A stretch of 64,000 nt of DNA, from positions 1 through 64,000 of the forward strand of contig CADAIP010000003.1 in assembly GCA_902787975.1 (NCBI GenBank). Reading direction: 5' to 3'. The notes under the pieces are model-generated. The model searched no databases and was not told where the DNA came from. It was given only the letters and a program-made list of their open reading frames with translations. The DNA comes from Oscillospiraceae bacterium (GTDB lineage Bacteria > Bacillota > Clostridia > Saccharofermentanales > Saccharofermentanaceae). Positions 8,344-17,559 of the stretch are shown piece by piece; position 1 is the first letter of the stretch; each line of letters opens with the position of its first letter. The translations under genes and the position numbers were made by a program.

Positions 8344-9948
8344 TTACTTCGAATTAATATTCTCGAATGTAAGCTTGAATTTCTCGTTGTGATCGATGGC
8401 CCAGTCGACTGCCCATTCGGACTCGAAAAGAACTACCGGTTCATCGTCTCTGTCCAAGACGAGAAGTGATGTTGATGTGAGAGTGAGATCCTTTGCATCG
8501 AATCCTTCGACTTCTGATTTTGCCCAGCGTGCGAGACGGTAGGGCAGAGGTGTTCTTACGATATCAACGTTGTATTCTGACTTGAGTCTGTATTCAAGAA
8601 CGTCGAACTGGAGGATACCGACAACGCCCATTACGTATGTCTCGGTACCGATGTTCGGCTGCTTGTAAAGCTGGACTGCGCCTTCCTGTGAAAGCTGCTC
8701 GATACCCTTAAGGAACTGCTTACGCTTCATTGAATCCTTAGGCTCTACACGTGCGAAGTTTTCGGGTGCGAATACCGGGATCGGGTCGAATTCGAATTTG
8801 CGGTTTGTAGATATGATCGTATCGCCGATCCTGAAGTTACCGGGATCGAAGATACCGATGATGTCGCCTGCATAAGCCTCTTCCGTGATGGCTCTGTCCT
8901 GTGCCATAAACTGCTGGGGCTGGGCAAGAGTGATCTTCTTGCCTGTACGCATGAGGTTAACAGTCATGTTCTTCTCATACTGGCCTGAGCAGATACGGAT
9001 GAATGCCATACGGTCGCGGTGTGAAGGATCCATGTTTGCCTGGATCTTGAATACGAAGCCTGAGAACATCGGATCTTCAGGTTCGATAATGCCGTCTGTC
9101 GTGTTATGAACGGCAGGACCGGGACTCATCTTAAGGAAGTGTTTAAGGAACGGCTCAACACCGAAGTTGGTGATTGCCGAACCGAAGAATACGGGTGTCA
9201 GCTCTCCTTTGAGAACCTTATCCATATCAAGCTCGTCGCCTGCCATGTCGAGAAGTTCGATGTCGTTTCTGAGTGTCTCGAGGTGGCCCGGCATGAGCAT
9301 CTCATCAAGCTTCGGATCTTCGATGCCCGATACGCTTTGAGTAACCATTGATGCACCGTGGTCGTTATTCTCACGGTCGAAGAGAAGAACGTTTCTTGAT
9401 TCTCTCTCGTAAACGCCTTCGAAGTCACCGTCGGTGCCGATAGGCCAGTTGATGGGGACTGATCTGATGCCCAATACCTTTTCGAGTTCGTCCATGAGAT
9501 CAAAAGGATTCTTTGCGGCACGGTCCATCTTGTTGATGAATGTGAAGATCGGGATACCGCGTCTTCTACATACCTGGAAAAGTTTGATCGTCTGTGTCTC
9601 GACACCCTTCGCACCGTCAAGGACCATTACTGCAGCATCAGCTGCACACAGCGTTCTGTATGTGTCTTCCGAGAAGTCCTGGTGACCGGGGGTATCAAGG
9701 ATATTGATGTGGCAACCGTCGTATTCGAACTGCATTACTGATGAGGTTACTGAGATACCACGCTTCTTCTCGATCTCCATCCAGTCGGATGTGGCATGGC
9801 GCGCAGCCTTACGGGCTTTTACCGAGCCTGCCTGATGGATGGCTCCTCCGTAAAGGAGAAGTTTCTCTGTGATAGTAGTCTTACCTGCGTCCGGGTGCGA
9901 TATGATCGCAAATGTGCGGCGCCTTTTAATTTCATCAACTGAATTCAT
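8344..9948 (-). CDS. prfC: Peptide chain release factor 3
   Basis: The 534-residue translational GTPase has G1 SHPDAGKTT near residues 17-25, G3 DTPGHQDF and G4 NKMDR, and RF3-specific domains with the C-terminal module VLEYRLKSEYNVDI. RF3-GTP removes RF1 and RF2 from the ribosome after peptide release. On the minus strand a GAGGG site precedes ATG (9948). It is transcribed alone, divergent from malQ and convergent with ftsH. Confidence 0.95.
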   Translation of the reverse strand: MNSVDEIKRRRTFAIISHPDAGKTTITEKLLLYGGAIHQAGSVKARKAARHATSDWMEIEKKRGISVTSSVMQFEYDGCHINILDTPGHQDFSEDTYRTLCAADAAVMVLDGAKGVETQTIKLFQVCRRRGIPIFTFINKMDRAAKNPFDLMDELEKVLGIRSVPINWPIGTDGDFEGVYERESRNVLLFDRENNDHGASMVTQSVSGIEDPKLDEMLMPGHLETLRNDIELLDMAGDELDMDKVLKGELTPVFFGSAITNFGVEPFLKHFLKMSPGPAVHNTTDGIIEPEDPMFSGFVFKIQANMDPSHRDRMAFIRICSGQYEKNMTVNLMRTGKKITLAQPQQFMAQDRAITEEAYAGDIIGIFDPGNFRIGDTIISTNRKFEFDPIPVFAPENFARVEPKDSMKRKQFLKGIEQLSQEGAVQLYKQPNIGTETYVMGVVGILQFDVLEYRLKSEYNVDIVRTPLPYRLARWAKSEVEGFDAKDLTLTSTSLLVLDRDDEPVVLFESEWAVDWAIDHNEKFKLTFENINSK

Positions 9949-9988
9949 TTTACCCTCAATAAATGTATAATATTCTAATTAAAGATTC

Positions 9989-10016
9989 TTGTTTCAAAGA
10001 CAAGTAATTATATATA
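9989..10016 (+). promoter_or_regulatory. Candidate promoter of malQ operon
   Basis: TTGTTT (9989-9994) and TATATA (10011-10016) are separated by 16 bp. The small inverted repeat CTTGT-N7-ACAAG (9988-10004) overlaps the -35 and could be an operator. The 90-bp gap also holds the prfC start region on the other strand. Confidence 0.35.
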
Positions 10017-10038
10017 AGAAAGAAGGGAATTACAAATA

Positions 10039-11664
10039 ATGATACGTGGCGGAGGCGTTCTGATGCATATCAGCTCACTCCCGGGACCGTTCGGTACGGG
10101 CGTGATGGGACAGGAGGCAATTGACTTCGCAAAGCAATTGGCATCTCAGGGAATGAAATACTGGCAGGTCCTGCCGTTCTCATATCCCGGAATGGGTAAT
10201 TCCCCTTACCAGAGTTTCTCGGCATTTGCAGGCAACTGGCTGTTTATCGACCCGAGAAGACTTTTAGACAGAGGACTTCTCTCACCTGCAGAGGTACAGC
10301 AGGCAGAGTACACACAGAATAAGTGGAGAATAGATTACGATTTCTTAAGGACCAACAGGGATGAGCTTTTAAGAAAAGCTTTTGAGCGTGCAGACAAAGA
10401 TCTTCTCGCAAAAGCAGATAAGTTCATCAAGGACAACAAGTGGGTCCAGGACGTTGCAGCTTACCAGACGGTAAAGGATGCAGACTTCGGAAAGCCGTGG
10501 TGGGAATGGTCTGATTCAAGACTCCGCAATTATGACAAGTCTGCTGTTGCAGAACTTAAGAATGATCCCAATTACAGATATCACGGTTTTGTACAGTATC
10601 TGTTCTTCGATGAATGGGCACAGATCAAGAAGGAGATCAACGATCTCGGAATCTCTATTATCGGTGATATCCCGTTCTATGTTTCCGGTGATTCTGCTGA
10701 TGTCTGGGCAAGCAGGGATATGTTCAAAATGGCTTCGGCTACCAAAGTGAATAAGGTCCTGAAAGATTATGAGAAAGCTCTGGACAAGTATAAAAAGGCA
10801 CTTGAAAAGGGTGAGACCGATAAAGACGGTGAACCTTTGAAGGAACCCAGAAAACCCAAGCCGGAGGCTCTTGTTTTCGAGAGCGTTGCAGGCGTTCCGC
10901 CGGATTATTTCTGTGAAGACGGCCAGCTTTGGGGCAACCCCATCTACGACTGGAAGAAGATGAAAGAAGACCACTATGCGTGGTGGATGAGCAGACTTGA
11001 AGATAACTTCAAGCTCTTCGATTACTTGAGGATCGATCACTTCCGCGCATTCTCATCTTACTGTGAGATCGATGCGAATGCAGAGAATGCCAGAGACGGT
11101 AAGTGGATTCCGGGACCCGGCCTTGATTTCTTCGATGCATACGACAAGAAGTTCAAGGACAGATCACGCCTTATAGCAGAGGATCTTGGTGAGGTTACAC
11201 CTGACCTCATGGAGTTCATGGGCAAGGTCGGAATCCCCGGCATGAGAGTTATGGAATTTGCATTCTATCCCGGTGATAACAGCTCATTCCTTCCTCACAA
11301 CTTTGTCAATAACTGCGTTGCTTATACAGGAACGCACGACAATAACACATTGCTCGGATGGCTTTGGGACAGTCCTGAGGAAGTCAGAAAGACATGCCTC
11401 GAATACTGCGGTTTTACAGGCGATAACTGGGGCGACGGCGGTACGCACAGCGGTTCCTGCAGAGCGATCATCAGGACACTCTGGATGAGCCACGCTGATG
11501 TTACGATCATTCCGATCCAGGACATGCTCGGATACGGCGGAGATACAAGAATGAACATTCCCGGAACGCCCATAGGCAACTGGGTCGTAAGGTTTACAAA
11601 GGAAGACTTTGATTCAATCGATAACGACTGGTACAGAAATCTCAACAGGATCTATTTCAGATAA
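10039..11664 (+). CDS. malQ: 4-alpha-glucanotransferase (amylomaltase)
   Basis: The 541-residue GH77 enzyme has RGGGVLMHISSLPGPFGTG at the N-terminus, PYQSFSAFAGN, IIGDIPFYVSGDSADVWA, FESVAGVPPDYF and LRIDHFRAF (nucleophile Asp). LIAEDLGEVTP (acid/base Glu) and TGTHDNNT follow. It transfers alpha-1,4-glucan chains in maltodextrin or glycogen metabolism in the cytoplasm. A Lys/Glu-rich insertion at about residues 245-285 precedes the FESVAGVPP motif and is longer than I expect for the family. It is followed 11 nt later by glpK, so the two are probably co-transcribed. Confidence 0.93.
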   Translation: MIRGGGVLMHISSLPGPFGTGVMGQEAIDFAKQLASQGMKYWQVLPFSYPGMGNSPYQSFSAFAGNWLFIDPRRLLDRGLLSPAEVQQAEYTQNKWRIDYDFLRTNRDELLRKAFERADKDLLAKADKFIKDNKWVQDVAAYQTVKDADFGKPWWEWSDSRLRNYDKSAVAELKNDPNYRYHGFVQYLFFDEWAQIKKEINDLGISIIGDIPFYVSGDSADVWASRDMFKMASATKVNKVLKDYEKALDKYKKALEKGETDKDGEPLKEPRKPKPEALVFESVAGVPPDYFCEDGQLWGNPIYDWKKMKEDHYAWWMSRLEDNFKLFDYLRIDHFRAFSSYCEIDANAENARDGKWIPGPGLDFFDAYDKKFKDRSRLIAEDLGEVTPDLMEFMGKVGIPGMRVMEFAFYPGDNSSFLPHNFVNNCVAYTGTHDNNTLLGWLWDSPEEVRKTCLEYCGFTGDNWGDGGTHSGSCRAIIRTLWMSHADVTIIPIQDMLGYGGDTRMNIPGTPIGNWVVRFTKEDFDSIDNDWYRNLNRIYFR

Positions 11665-11675
11665 GGAGGAGCCTC

Positions 11676-13214
11676 ATGAGATATATTCTTTGCATCGATC
11701 AGGGAACTACTTCGACCAAGGCATTTCTTCTTGATGAAGAAGGTAATCTGTCACAGGGTACGCACGTGCCTTTCAAGCAGTATTATCCGCAGCCGGGCTG
11801 GGTAAGCCACGATGCAGAGGAGATATATGTATCCGTCCTTAAAGCTATTGCGATGCTGTTGAAAGAACACCCGGAAGCAAAGGGCAGTATCGTCAGCATT
11901 GGCATCACAAACCAGCGTGAGACGACTGTCGCATTCTCGCCTTCCGGAAAGCCTTTTACTCAGGCGATCGTGTGGCAGTGCAGAAGAACTTCCGACATTT
12001 GCAGACGCCCTGAGATCAGGGAGCAGGGCAGAAGGATCACAGAGATAACAGGTCTTAAGATCGACCCGTATTTCTCTGCCACGAAGATGCTCTGGCTGCT
12101 CGAAAACATCAAGGGTTTAAGAGAGCGCTGCTTAAGCGGAGAAGCCTGTCTTTCAACGATCGACGGGTTCCTTGTATACAGACTTACAAACGGAAGTTCT
12201 TATGCTTCGGATTATTCCAACTGTTCAAGAACGATGCTTTTCGACATTTCCAAAAAAGCATACGATGAAGAGTTTTTGGAGCTGTTCGGAATACCTGTAA
12301 ACACGCTTGCAAAACCTCTCGAATCCTGCGCCGATTACGGCGTGATCGAACTCGATGAAGAGTATCTCAGAAACAACGGTTTTACTGATGATGAGATCAA
12401 GGATCTTATGTCGGTAAACGGTGTTCATATCACAGGCGTTCTTGGCGACCAGCCGGCAGCATTGCTCGGCCAGAATGCAATAAACAAAGGCGATTCCAAG
12501 ACCACATACGGAACCGGAAGCTTCACTCTCATGAATCTCGGTACAGAACCTGTTTTCTCCAAAAACGGACTTCTTACTTCATGCGCATGGTCCATTAACG
12601 GAGTGACAAACTATGCTTTGGAAGGAAGTATCTTCCAGGCAGGTTCAGTCATAAGCTGGCTGAAAGATGAGCTCGGATTTATCGAAAATCCTAAAGATTG
12701 TGATGAATTTTGCAATTCCATTGAAGACACCGGCGGTGTATATTTAGTTCCGGCATTTACGGGTTTGGGCGCACCATACTGGAAGCCTGACGCAAGAGGT
12801 GTTTTAACGGGCCTCACCAGAGGAACGGGCAGAGCACAGATCATCAGGGCCGGTGTTGAATCGATAGCATATCAGGTTACCGAACTGGTTAACCTCATGA
12901 CTGACGATACGGGCATTAAGGCCGGACAAATGAAGGTGGACGGCGGAGTGTGCGCGAGCAGCTTCCTCATGCAGCTTCAGTCTGATCTTCTCGGAGTCAC
13001 GATCACAAGAGCTTTAAGTGACGAGATGACCGCCATGGGTGCGGGACTGGCAGCAGGAATTCAGGCCGGGATTTTCGAGTCTGTTGAAAAGACGGGTGAG
13101 TTCTATAAGGCAGGTGCTTCTTACGAACCTGATATGTCAGCATTTGAAGTATCCGAGAAGATGGAGGGATATCGTTCTGCCGTAAGAGCAACACTTCTTT
13201 CCGGCAACGACTGA
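11676..13214 (+). CDS. glpK: Glycerol kinase (FGGY family)
   Basis: The 512-residue sugar kinase of the FGGY family has the N-terminal phosphate-binding IDQGTTSTKAF, the glycerol kinase-type ITNQRETTVAF, YGTGSFTLMN, GLGAPYW and VDGGVCASSFLMQLQSDLL. These fit glycerol kinase better than xylulo- or gluconokinase. It makes sn-glycerol 3-phosphate from glycerol and ATP. AAGGAGGAG precedes ATG 11676. No glpF or glpD is adjacent, so glycerol is the likely but unproven substrate. It lies within malQ-glpK-AEC transporter with very short gaps. Confidence 0.88.
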   Translation: MRYILCIDQGTTSTKAFLLDEEGNLSQGTHVPFKQYYPQPGWVSHDAEEIYVSVLKAIAMLLKEHPEAKGSIVSIGITNQRETTVAFSPSGKPFTQAIVWQCRRTSDICRRPEIREQGRRITEITGLKIDPYFSATKMLWLLENIKGLRERCLSGEACLSTIDGFLVYRLTNGSSYASDYSNCSRTMLFDISKKAYDEEFLELFGIPVNTLAKPLESCADYGVIELDEEYLRNNGFTDDEIKDLMSVNGVHITGVLGDQPAALLGQNAINKGDSKTTYGTGSFTLMNLGTEPVFSKNGLLTSCAWSINGVTNYALEGSIFQAGSVISWLKDELGFIENPKDCDEFCNSIEDTGGVYLVPAFTGLGAPYWKPDARGVLTGLTRGTGRAQIIRAGVESIAYQVTELVNLMTDDTGIKAGQMKVDGGVCASSFLMQLQSDLLGVTITRALSDEMTAMGAGLAAGIQAGIFESVEKTGEFYKAGASYEPDMSAFEVSEKMEGYRSAVRATLLSGND

Positions 13215-13218
13215 TCTA

Positions 13219-14148
13219 ATGGTTCAGGTTTACATCGTATTTTTCAAGATATTCGTTTTTCTGCTCTTAGGTTTTGCATTAAACAAATCCAAGGTGATAG
13301 GCAGCACAGGTGAGCGTGCATTATCGGATATCCTGCTTAAGGCTGTTCTGCCTTTCATGATCATCAATTCAAGCCAGCATACGTATTCCACGGATGCCGT
13401 AAACGGAATGATCGCATGTGCCGCTATTGCGATCGGATACTATGCGGTATCTCTTATCGCTCTGAGATTATCTTTGAAGAAAGTCAACATTCTTGAAGAT
13501 GAGAAGAGGATAATGATCACCTGCACTGTCTTTGCGAATACCGGTTTTGTAGGTTTCCCTCTGATGGAAGCGCTTTACGGAAGCTACGGACTTTTGCTCG
13601 CTGCAGTATTTAATCTTTGCTATAACCTATTCTTTTACACATATGCTGTTTATCTGTTCTCGAAAAAGCCGAGATTTGCACTGCTCGACATGTTCAAGAG
13701 TTCGGTATCGGTTGCATCGGTCGTTGCGATCGTCATGTTCATCATTCCGTGGAGAATGCCCGGATTTATATCAGATACGTTTAAGCTCATCGGTGACATG
13801 ACTGTTCCGATGTCCATGATGGTAATGGGTTCGATGCTTGCAAGCGTTAATATCAAGAAGCTTCTTACTGACAAGAAGGCATACGTCGTATCAGCATTAA
13901 GACTTATTGTCCTGCCGGCTCTTGTCATGGGCGCCGTGCTGCTTATCTCAAACTGGGTTACAATAGCACCGGAGACAAAGAGCGTTGCCGTTCTGATGTG
14001 CGCTTTGCCGTGCGGCTCGATGAATGTTATATTTGCCGAGAACTACGAAGTGGCTCCGCATTTTTCCGCGCGCACGGTATCGTTATCGATGGTATTCATG
14101 CTCGTTACGATAATGTTCTGGGCATGGGCAGTTAAAACCGTATTCTGA
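13219..14148 (+). CDS. AEC family transporter (auxin efflux carrier superfamily)
   Basis: This 309-residue integral membrane protein has about ten hydrophobic segments. It shows the AEC pattern: FANTGFVGFPLMEALYG in the middle, a second half with MSMMVMGSMLA, and MCALPCGSMNVIFAENY near the end. Family members export small carboxylates such as malate or related organic anions. The start lies 4 nt after the glpK stop, so co-expression with glycerol kinase is likely. The substrate cannot be read from the sequence. Confidence 0.8.
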   Translation: MVQVYIVFFKIFVFLLLGFALNKSKVIGSTGERALSDILLKAVLPFMIINSSQHTYSTDAVNGMIACAAIAIGYYAVSLIALRLSLKKVNILEDEKRIMITCTVFANTGFVGFPLMEALYGSYGLLLAAVFNLCYNLFFYTYAVYLFSKKPRFALLDMFKSSVSVASVVAIVMFIIPWRMPGFISDTFKLIGDMTVPMSMMVMGSMLASVNIKKLLTDKKAYVVSALRLIVLPALVMGAVLLISNWVTIAPETKSVAVLMCALPCGSMNVIFAENYEVAPHFSARTVSLSMVFMLVTIMFWAWAVKTVF

Positions 14149-14166
14149 AGATAAGAGGATAAGGAA

Positions 14167-14907
14167 ATGAGTGAAGATTCAAACAAGATCGAGAGAATAG
14201 AAAATGAGAAGCTGGTAGAACTCTTAGGTTCCATCCGCAATGATAATTCCGAAGAGAACATGATCGCTGTCTTAAAAGAAGCGGCAGTTGCAAAATTCCT
14301 GGTTCCCGTTGACGGTACGGACGGAAATTACAGTTTCCATGCCGTAAGCGATTCCAAGGGCAAAAAATATATGGTCGTATACTGCGATTCCGACAGCTTT
14401 GAAGTTGCTTTCGAGAATAAGAAAGAACCTCAGAACGGCGTAATAGCTGGCTTTGCAGATCTTATCGATGTGGTTATGTCTCCCAAGATGGATCTCTCGG
14501 GATTCGTCATCAATCCCGGTTCTGAGGAAGTTCTCTTCGGTAAGGACATGCTCAAGATGATCGCAGCACAGATGGGAATCGGAGGCGACGGCACTGCAAA
14601 GGTCGGAGAGCCTGACCGCTATCCGCCTGAACTTAAGAAAGCTTTGGAAGGGTATCTTCTCATCGAACCCACGGTATCAGACATCTGGGTAAGACTCATG
14701 CGTGAGAACGGCACCGACAGACTTATCTGGCTTGTGGTTGCAAATGCCGAAGGCGAGGGTGAACCCTTAAAATACACACTCGAAAACTTAAGAAAATACT
14801 GCCTTCCTTATCTCGATAACATGGATGCGATGGTCGTATCCAGCAATGAGGATTTTGCAAAGCAGGTAATCAATAACGTTAAACCCTTCGTAAGCAGGAA
14901 AGACTGA
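14167..14907 (+). CDS. SseB-family protein
   Basis: This 246-residue soluble protein has two halves that resemble the SseB N- and C-terminal domains. Residues 12-125 contain FLVPVDGTDG, MVVYCDSDSFEVAF and GFVINPGSEEVLFGKDM. Residues 150-240 contain YPPELKKALEGYL and DIWVRLMRENGTDRLIWLVV. SseB was named for altered serine sensitivity in E. coli; its biochemical role is unclear. It lies 18 nt after the transporter gene and 2 nt before the next small membrane-anchored protein, so the three are probably translated from one message. Confidence 0.7.
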   Translation: MSEDSNKIERIENEKLVELLGSIRNDNSEENMIAVLKEAAVAKFLVPVDGTDGNYSFHAVSDSKGKKYMVVYCDSDSFEVAFENKKEPQNGVIAGFADLIDVVMSPKMDLSGFVINPGSEEVLFGKDMLKMIAAQMGIGGDGTAKVGEPDRYPPELKKALEGYLLIEPTVSDIWVRLMRENGTDRLIWLVVANAEGEGEPLKYTLENLRKYCLPYLDNMDAMVVSSNEDFAKQVINNVKPFVSRKD

Positions 14908-14909
14908 AC

Positions 14910-15566
14910 ATGAGTAAGGGCAAGGCTGGGCTGATAGTACTTGTTTTTCTGGCGGTTGGCTTCTTCTTTTTCATAGCCATGCTGTTTGGTTCGAGTACGC
15001 AAAGACAGGCTGTCATTGACAGGAAAGTAAATCTTGAAGAAAAACTTGATGCCATAGCACAGACCGACATAACGATTTACTGGATAGGTGAAGTGCCGGC
15101 AGAATTAGAGCATCTCATGCCTGTAATCAGTGTGGTAGACCCCGCATCTGTTTCAGATGAGACACTTCCCGTAAAAGGTTTGGCTTTTCATTACGCAGAA
15201 TACACTCCGGAAGGAGTTCTCATCTCCGAGGAGCTTCCCAAGGATTATTCTGATCACATGCTCATAGTCATATGCGGGAACCCTGAGATCACGGATAAAG
15301 GCAGGGAAGTGCTGCTCGATGCGGTCTCGCAAAACGGCGTGCCTGTATTGGCTATAGGAGATGAAGCCTCTGAACTTCTGGGCCAAACACTTTATTACAA
15401 CAGGTTCCATAAAGGTCCCAATACGTCCCTTTACTATTGTCTGGGCTCCGGTTATACCGAAAATCCCATCCCCGAGGAGGCTGTTAAGGCCGGAGGTATG
15501 GATCTTGCAGAAGTCATACCTGACGTGATAGCACTTGCAGAGTCTGATTACATACCGCAAAACTGA
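14910..15566 (+). CDS. Unknown membrane-anchored protein
   Basis: The 218-residue protein starts with one hydrophobic segment (residues 5-27, LIVLVFLAVGFFFFIAMLF). The rest is predicted to lie outside the membrane. The soluble part has an alternating strand-helix pattern (VVDPASV, MLIVICGNPEITDKG, GVPVLAIGDEASELLG) that suggests a Rossmann-like alpha/beta fold, but I do not recognise a family. It starts 2 nt after the SseB-like gene and is the last gene before a promoter region, so it probably ends the malQ operon. Confidence 0.55.
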   Translation: MSKGKAGLIVLVFLAVGFFFFIAMLFGSSTQRQAVIDRKVNLEEKLDAIAQTDITIYWIGEVPAELEHLMPVISVVDPASVSDETLPVKGLAFHYAEYTPEGVLISEELPKDYSDHMLIVICGNPEITDKGREVLLDAVSQNGVPVLAIGDEASELLGQTLYYNRFHKGPNTSLYYCLGSGYTENPIPEEAVKAGGMDLAEVIPDVIALAESDYIPQN

Positions 15567-15581
15567 CAATTATTTGAACTG

Positions 15582-15640
15582 AAATAGTGCTAAAAGTAGT
15601 GCCAATTAAGTTTGACACTATTTTGTAATAATTATAATAT
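15582..15640 (+). promoter_or_regulatory. xpt promoter with overlapping palindrome (candidate operator)
   Basis: A consensus TTGACA (15612-15617) lies 17 bp before TAATAT (15635-15640). The palindrome TAGTGCCA-N8-TGACACTA (15597-15604 and 15613-15620, one mismatch) covers the -35. A further TAGTG at 15585-15589 allows an alternative 8-bp hairpin (15582-15589 with 15616-15623) followed by TTT, which could end transcripts from upstream. The short leader leaves no room for a purine riboswitch. Confidence 0.6.
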
Positions 15641-15667
15641 TATTAACGTGGATAATTACTTGGGGAG

Positions 15668-16255
15668 GTGATCAGTATCCGCGAGTTAGAACAAAGGATC
15701 CTTGAAGAAGGTCAGATCCTGCCCGGCGAAGTGCTGAAGGTGGGTAGTTTTCTAAACCAGCAGATCGATACGAAGCTCCTTAAGGATATGGGGGATGAAA
15801 TTGCACGGCTTTTCGCATGTAACAATGTTACAAAGGTGTTAACCATCGAATCTTCGGGCATTGCCATTGCTTTTGCGGCTGGCCTTTCCATGGGTCTTCC
15901 GGTGGTCTTTGCAAAGAAGCATTCCACGTTAAATCTCACCGGAAATATCCTCACATCCAAGGTTTATTCCTACACCCATCAGCAGACTTATGACATCGCA
16001 GTGTCGAGTGATTACATCACTTCGGAAGACACCGTGCTCATTGTCGATGACTTCCTTGCAAAAGGAAATGCCCTTGCAGGACTCATCGAGATAGTAAACG
16101 AGGCAGGTGCAAAACTTGCCGGCTGCGCTATCGCCATCGAGAAGGGGTTCCAGGGCGGAGGAGACAAACTCCGTGCCGAGGGTATCAGGGTAGAGTCACT
16201 GGCAATTATCGACAAGATGACCGATGACTCGCTCGAGTTCAGGCAGCAGGCCTGA
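15668..16255 (+). CDS. xpt: Xanthine phosphoribosyltransferase
   Basis: The product is about 195 residues, the usual Xpt length. It has EVLKVGSFLNQQID near the N-terminus, VLTIESSGIAIAFAAGL, PVVFAKKHSTLNL and the PRPP loop VLIVDDFLAKGNALAG. It converts xanthine and PRPP to XMP for salvage. The start is odd. GTG 15668 abuts the ribosome binding site GGGGAGG (15662-15668), while the position that matches the Met of B. subtilis Xpt is an ATC at 15677, ideally spaced. I keep GTG 15668 as the formal start. It is followed by a nucleoside ABC transporter, so purine salvage is the theme. Confidence 0.9.
   Translation: MISIRELEQRILEEGQILPGEVLKVGSFLNQQIDTKLLKDMGDEIARLFACNNVTKVLTIESSGIAIAFAAGLSMGLPVVFAKKHSTLNLTGNILTSKVYSYTHQQTYDIAVSSDYITSEDTVLIVDDFLAKGNALAGLIEIVNEAGAKLAGCAIAIEKGFQGGGDKLRAEGIRVESLAIIDKMTDDSLEFRQQA
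15818..15832. promoter_or_regulatory. Perfect palindrome TGTAACAATGTTACA inside xpt
   Basis: It shares both half-sites with the palindrome at 63632-63646. It lies within codons for the NNVT segment of xpt, about 180 bp downstream of the promoter. Confidence 0.3.
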
Positions 16256-16269
16256 GTCTTAATTTCAGA

Positions 16270-16297
16270 ATATGCATTTGCTCTGCATATAAATTTT
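16270..16297 (+). terminator. Weak hairpin with T-run between xpt and the lipoprotein gene
   Basis: ATATGCA (16270-16276) pairs with TGCATAT (16284-16290), followed by AAATTTTT. It may partly end xpt transcripts or set the ratio of xpt to transporter expression. Confidence 0.45.
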
Positions 16298-16314
16298 TGA
16301 ACTGGAGGCAATTT

Positions 16315-17529
16315 ATGAAGAAGTTGATTTCTTTGATAGTCACGGCAGCTCTTGCGGTTACTTCCGTATTTGCTCTTGCAGGCTGTAATGCGGCTAAAGA
16401 AACAGAGGGGGACAAGGGTGCGGCTTCTGACTTTAAGGTTGGTGCGATCTACATCAACAGCCAGAATGACACATCAGGTTATACCTATGCTCATCATCAC
16501 GGCATCACCGAAGCTATGAAGCAGGTTGGTCTTGATCCTACAAAGGATCTCTACATCGTAGATAACGTACCTGAGGATGACGAGAAGGTTAAGCAGGCTA
16601 TCGACCAGCTCGCCGGTAACGGATGCAACATCATCTTCGGTATCAGCTTTGGTTACCTCAATGCTTTCGATGAGAAGGCTAAGGAATATCCTGACATCAT
16701 TTTCTCACACGCAACAGGTTATCTTTCAAACGATACAAACTTCAATAACTATTTCGGAAGAATCTACCAGGCACGTTACCTTGCAGGTATCGCAGCAGGT
16801 TACAAGTCTCTTGCTACAGGCAACAACAATTTGGGTTATGTTTCTGCCTGGGGTACAGAGTACGCTGAGACATGCTCAGGCATCAATGCTTTCGCTATGG
16901 GCGCTTTGGCAGTTAACCCTGATGCACAGGTTTTCGTTTACGAGATCTCTACATGGGGCGATCAGGAACTTGAGAGACAGGCAGCTGAGACTCTCATCGA
17001 CACATACGGATGCGGCGTTATCGCTCAGCACTGTGACTCCGCTCAGCCTCAGATCGTTGCTAACGAGAAGGGCGTTTTCGGATGCGGCTACAACTCAGAC
17101 ATGACAAAGGAAGCTCCCAATGCTCACCTCGCAGCACCTGTATGGAACTGGGATGCTTACTATGCAACAGCTATGAAGGCTGCTATGGAGAATCCTGCTA
17201 CATTCATGACAACAGTAGGTAACTACTATGAAGGTCTCAACGCAGGTCTCGTTGACGTTTCCGAGCTCTCATCCAACTGCGAGCCTCAGACAAAGGAAGC
17301 AATCGAGCTTGCCAAGAAGATGATGATCTCCGGTGAGTGGGATGTATTCTCAGGCGTTAAGCTTTCTTTCAGCGGCGATACAGGATCTGTTGCAGTAGAG
17401 AAGACAAATGCTGCTCTCATTGCAAATGACGGTACAGAGATCGTAGTAGCAGGCGGCCCTTCCGTTGACGACGGTGTTATCCAGGGTTCAATGAACTACT
17501 ACGTAGAAGGCGTTACTCAGGTTAACTGA
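16315..17529 (+). CDS. BMP-family nucleoside-binding lipoprotein
   Basis: The 404-residue product has a lipoprotein signal: basic MKK, hydrophobic core, lipobox LAGC with Cys at about residue 23. The mature part has the BMP/PnrA-type type I periplasmic-binding fold, with DFKVGAIYIN, GCNIIFGISFGY, RIYQARYLAGIAAG, GCGVIAQHCDS and GVFGCGYNSDM. Such proteins capture purine nucleosides outside the cell. ATG 16315 is chosen because GGAGG lies 7 nt upstream and the signal peptide then begins correctly. It is followed by the ATPase and two permeases. Confidence 0.9.
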   Translation: MKKLISLIVTAALAVTSVFALAGCNAAKETEGDKGAASDFKVGAIYINSQNDTSGYTYAHHHGITEAMKQVGLDPTKDLYIVDNVPEDDEKVKQAIDQLAGNGCNIIFGISFGYLNAFDEKAKEYPDIIFSHATGYLSNDTNFNNYFGRIYQARYLAGIAAGYKSLATGNNNLGYVSAWGTEYAETCSGINAFAMGALAVNPDAQVFVYEISTWGDQELERQAAETLIDTYGCGVIAQHCDSAQPQIVANEKGVFGCGYNSDMTKEAPNAHLAAPVWNWDAYYATAMKAAMENPATFMTTVGNYYEGLNAGLVDVSELSSNCEPQTKEAIELAKKMMISGEWDVFSGVKLSFSGDTGSVAVEKTNAALIANDGTEIVVAGGPSVDDGVIQGSMNYYVEGVTQVN

Positions 17530-17559
17530 TAACAAGTAATTTGATTCGAGGGGTGTTTT

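Noticed and set aside
15567..15667. Purine riboswitch ahead of xpt
   Set aside because: The consensus promoter at 15612-15640 leaves a leader of about 20 nt, too short for the aptamer, and I do not see the three-way junction upstream.
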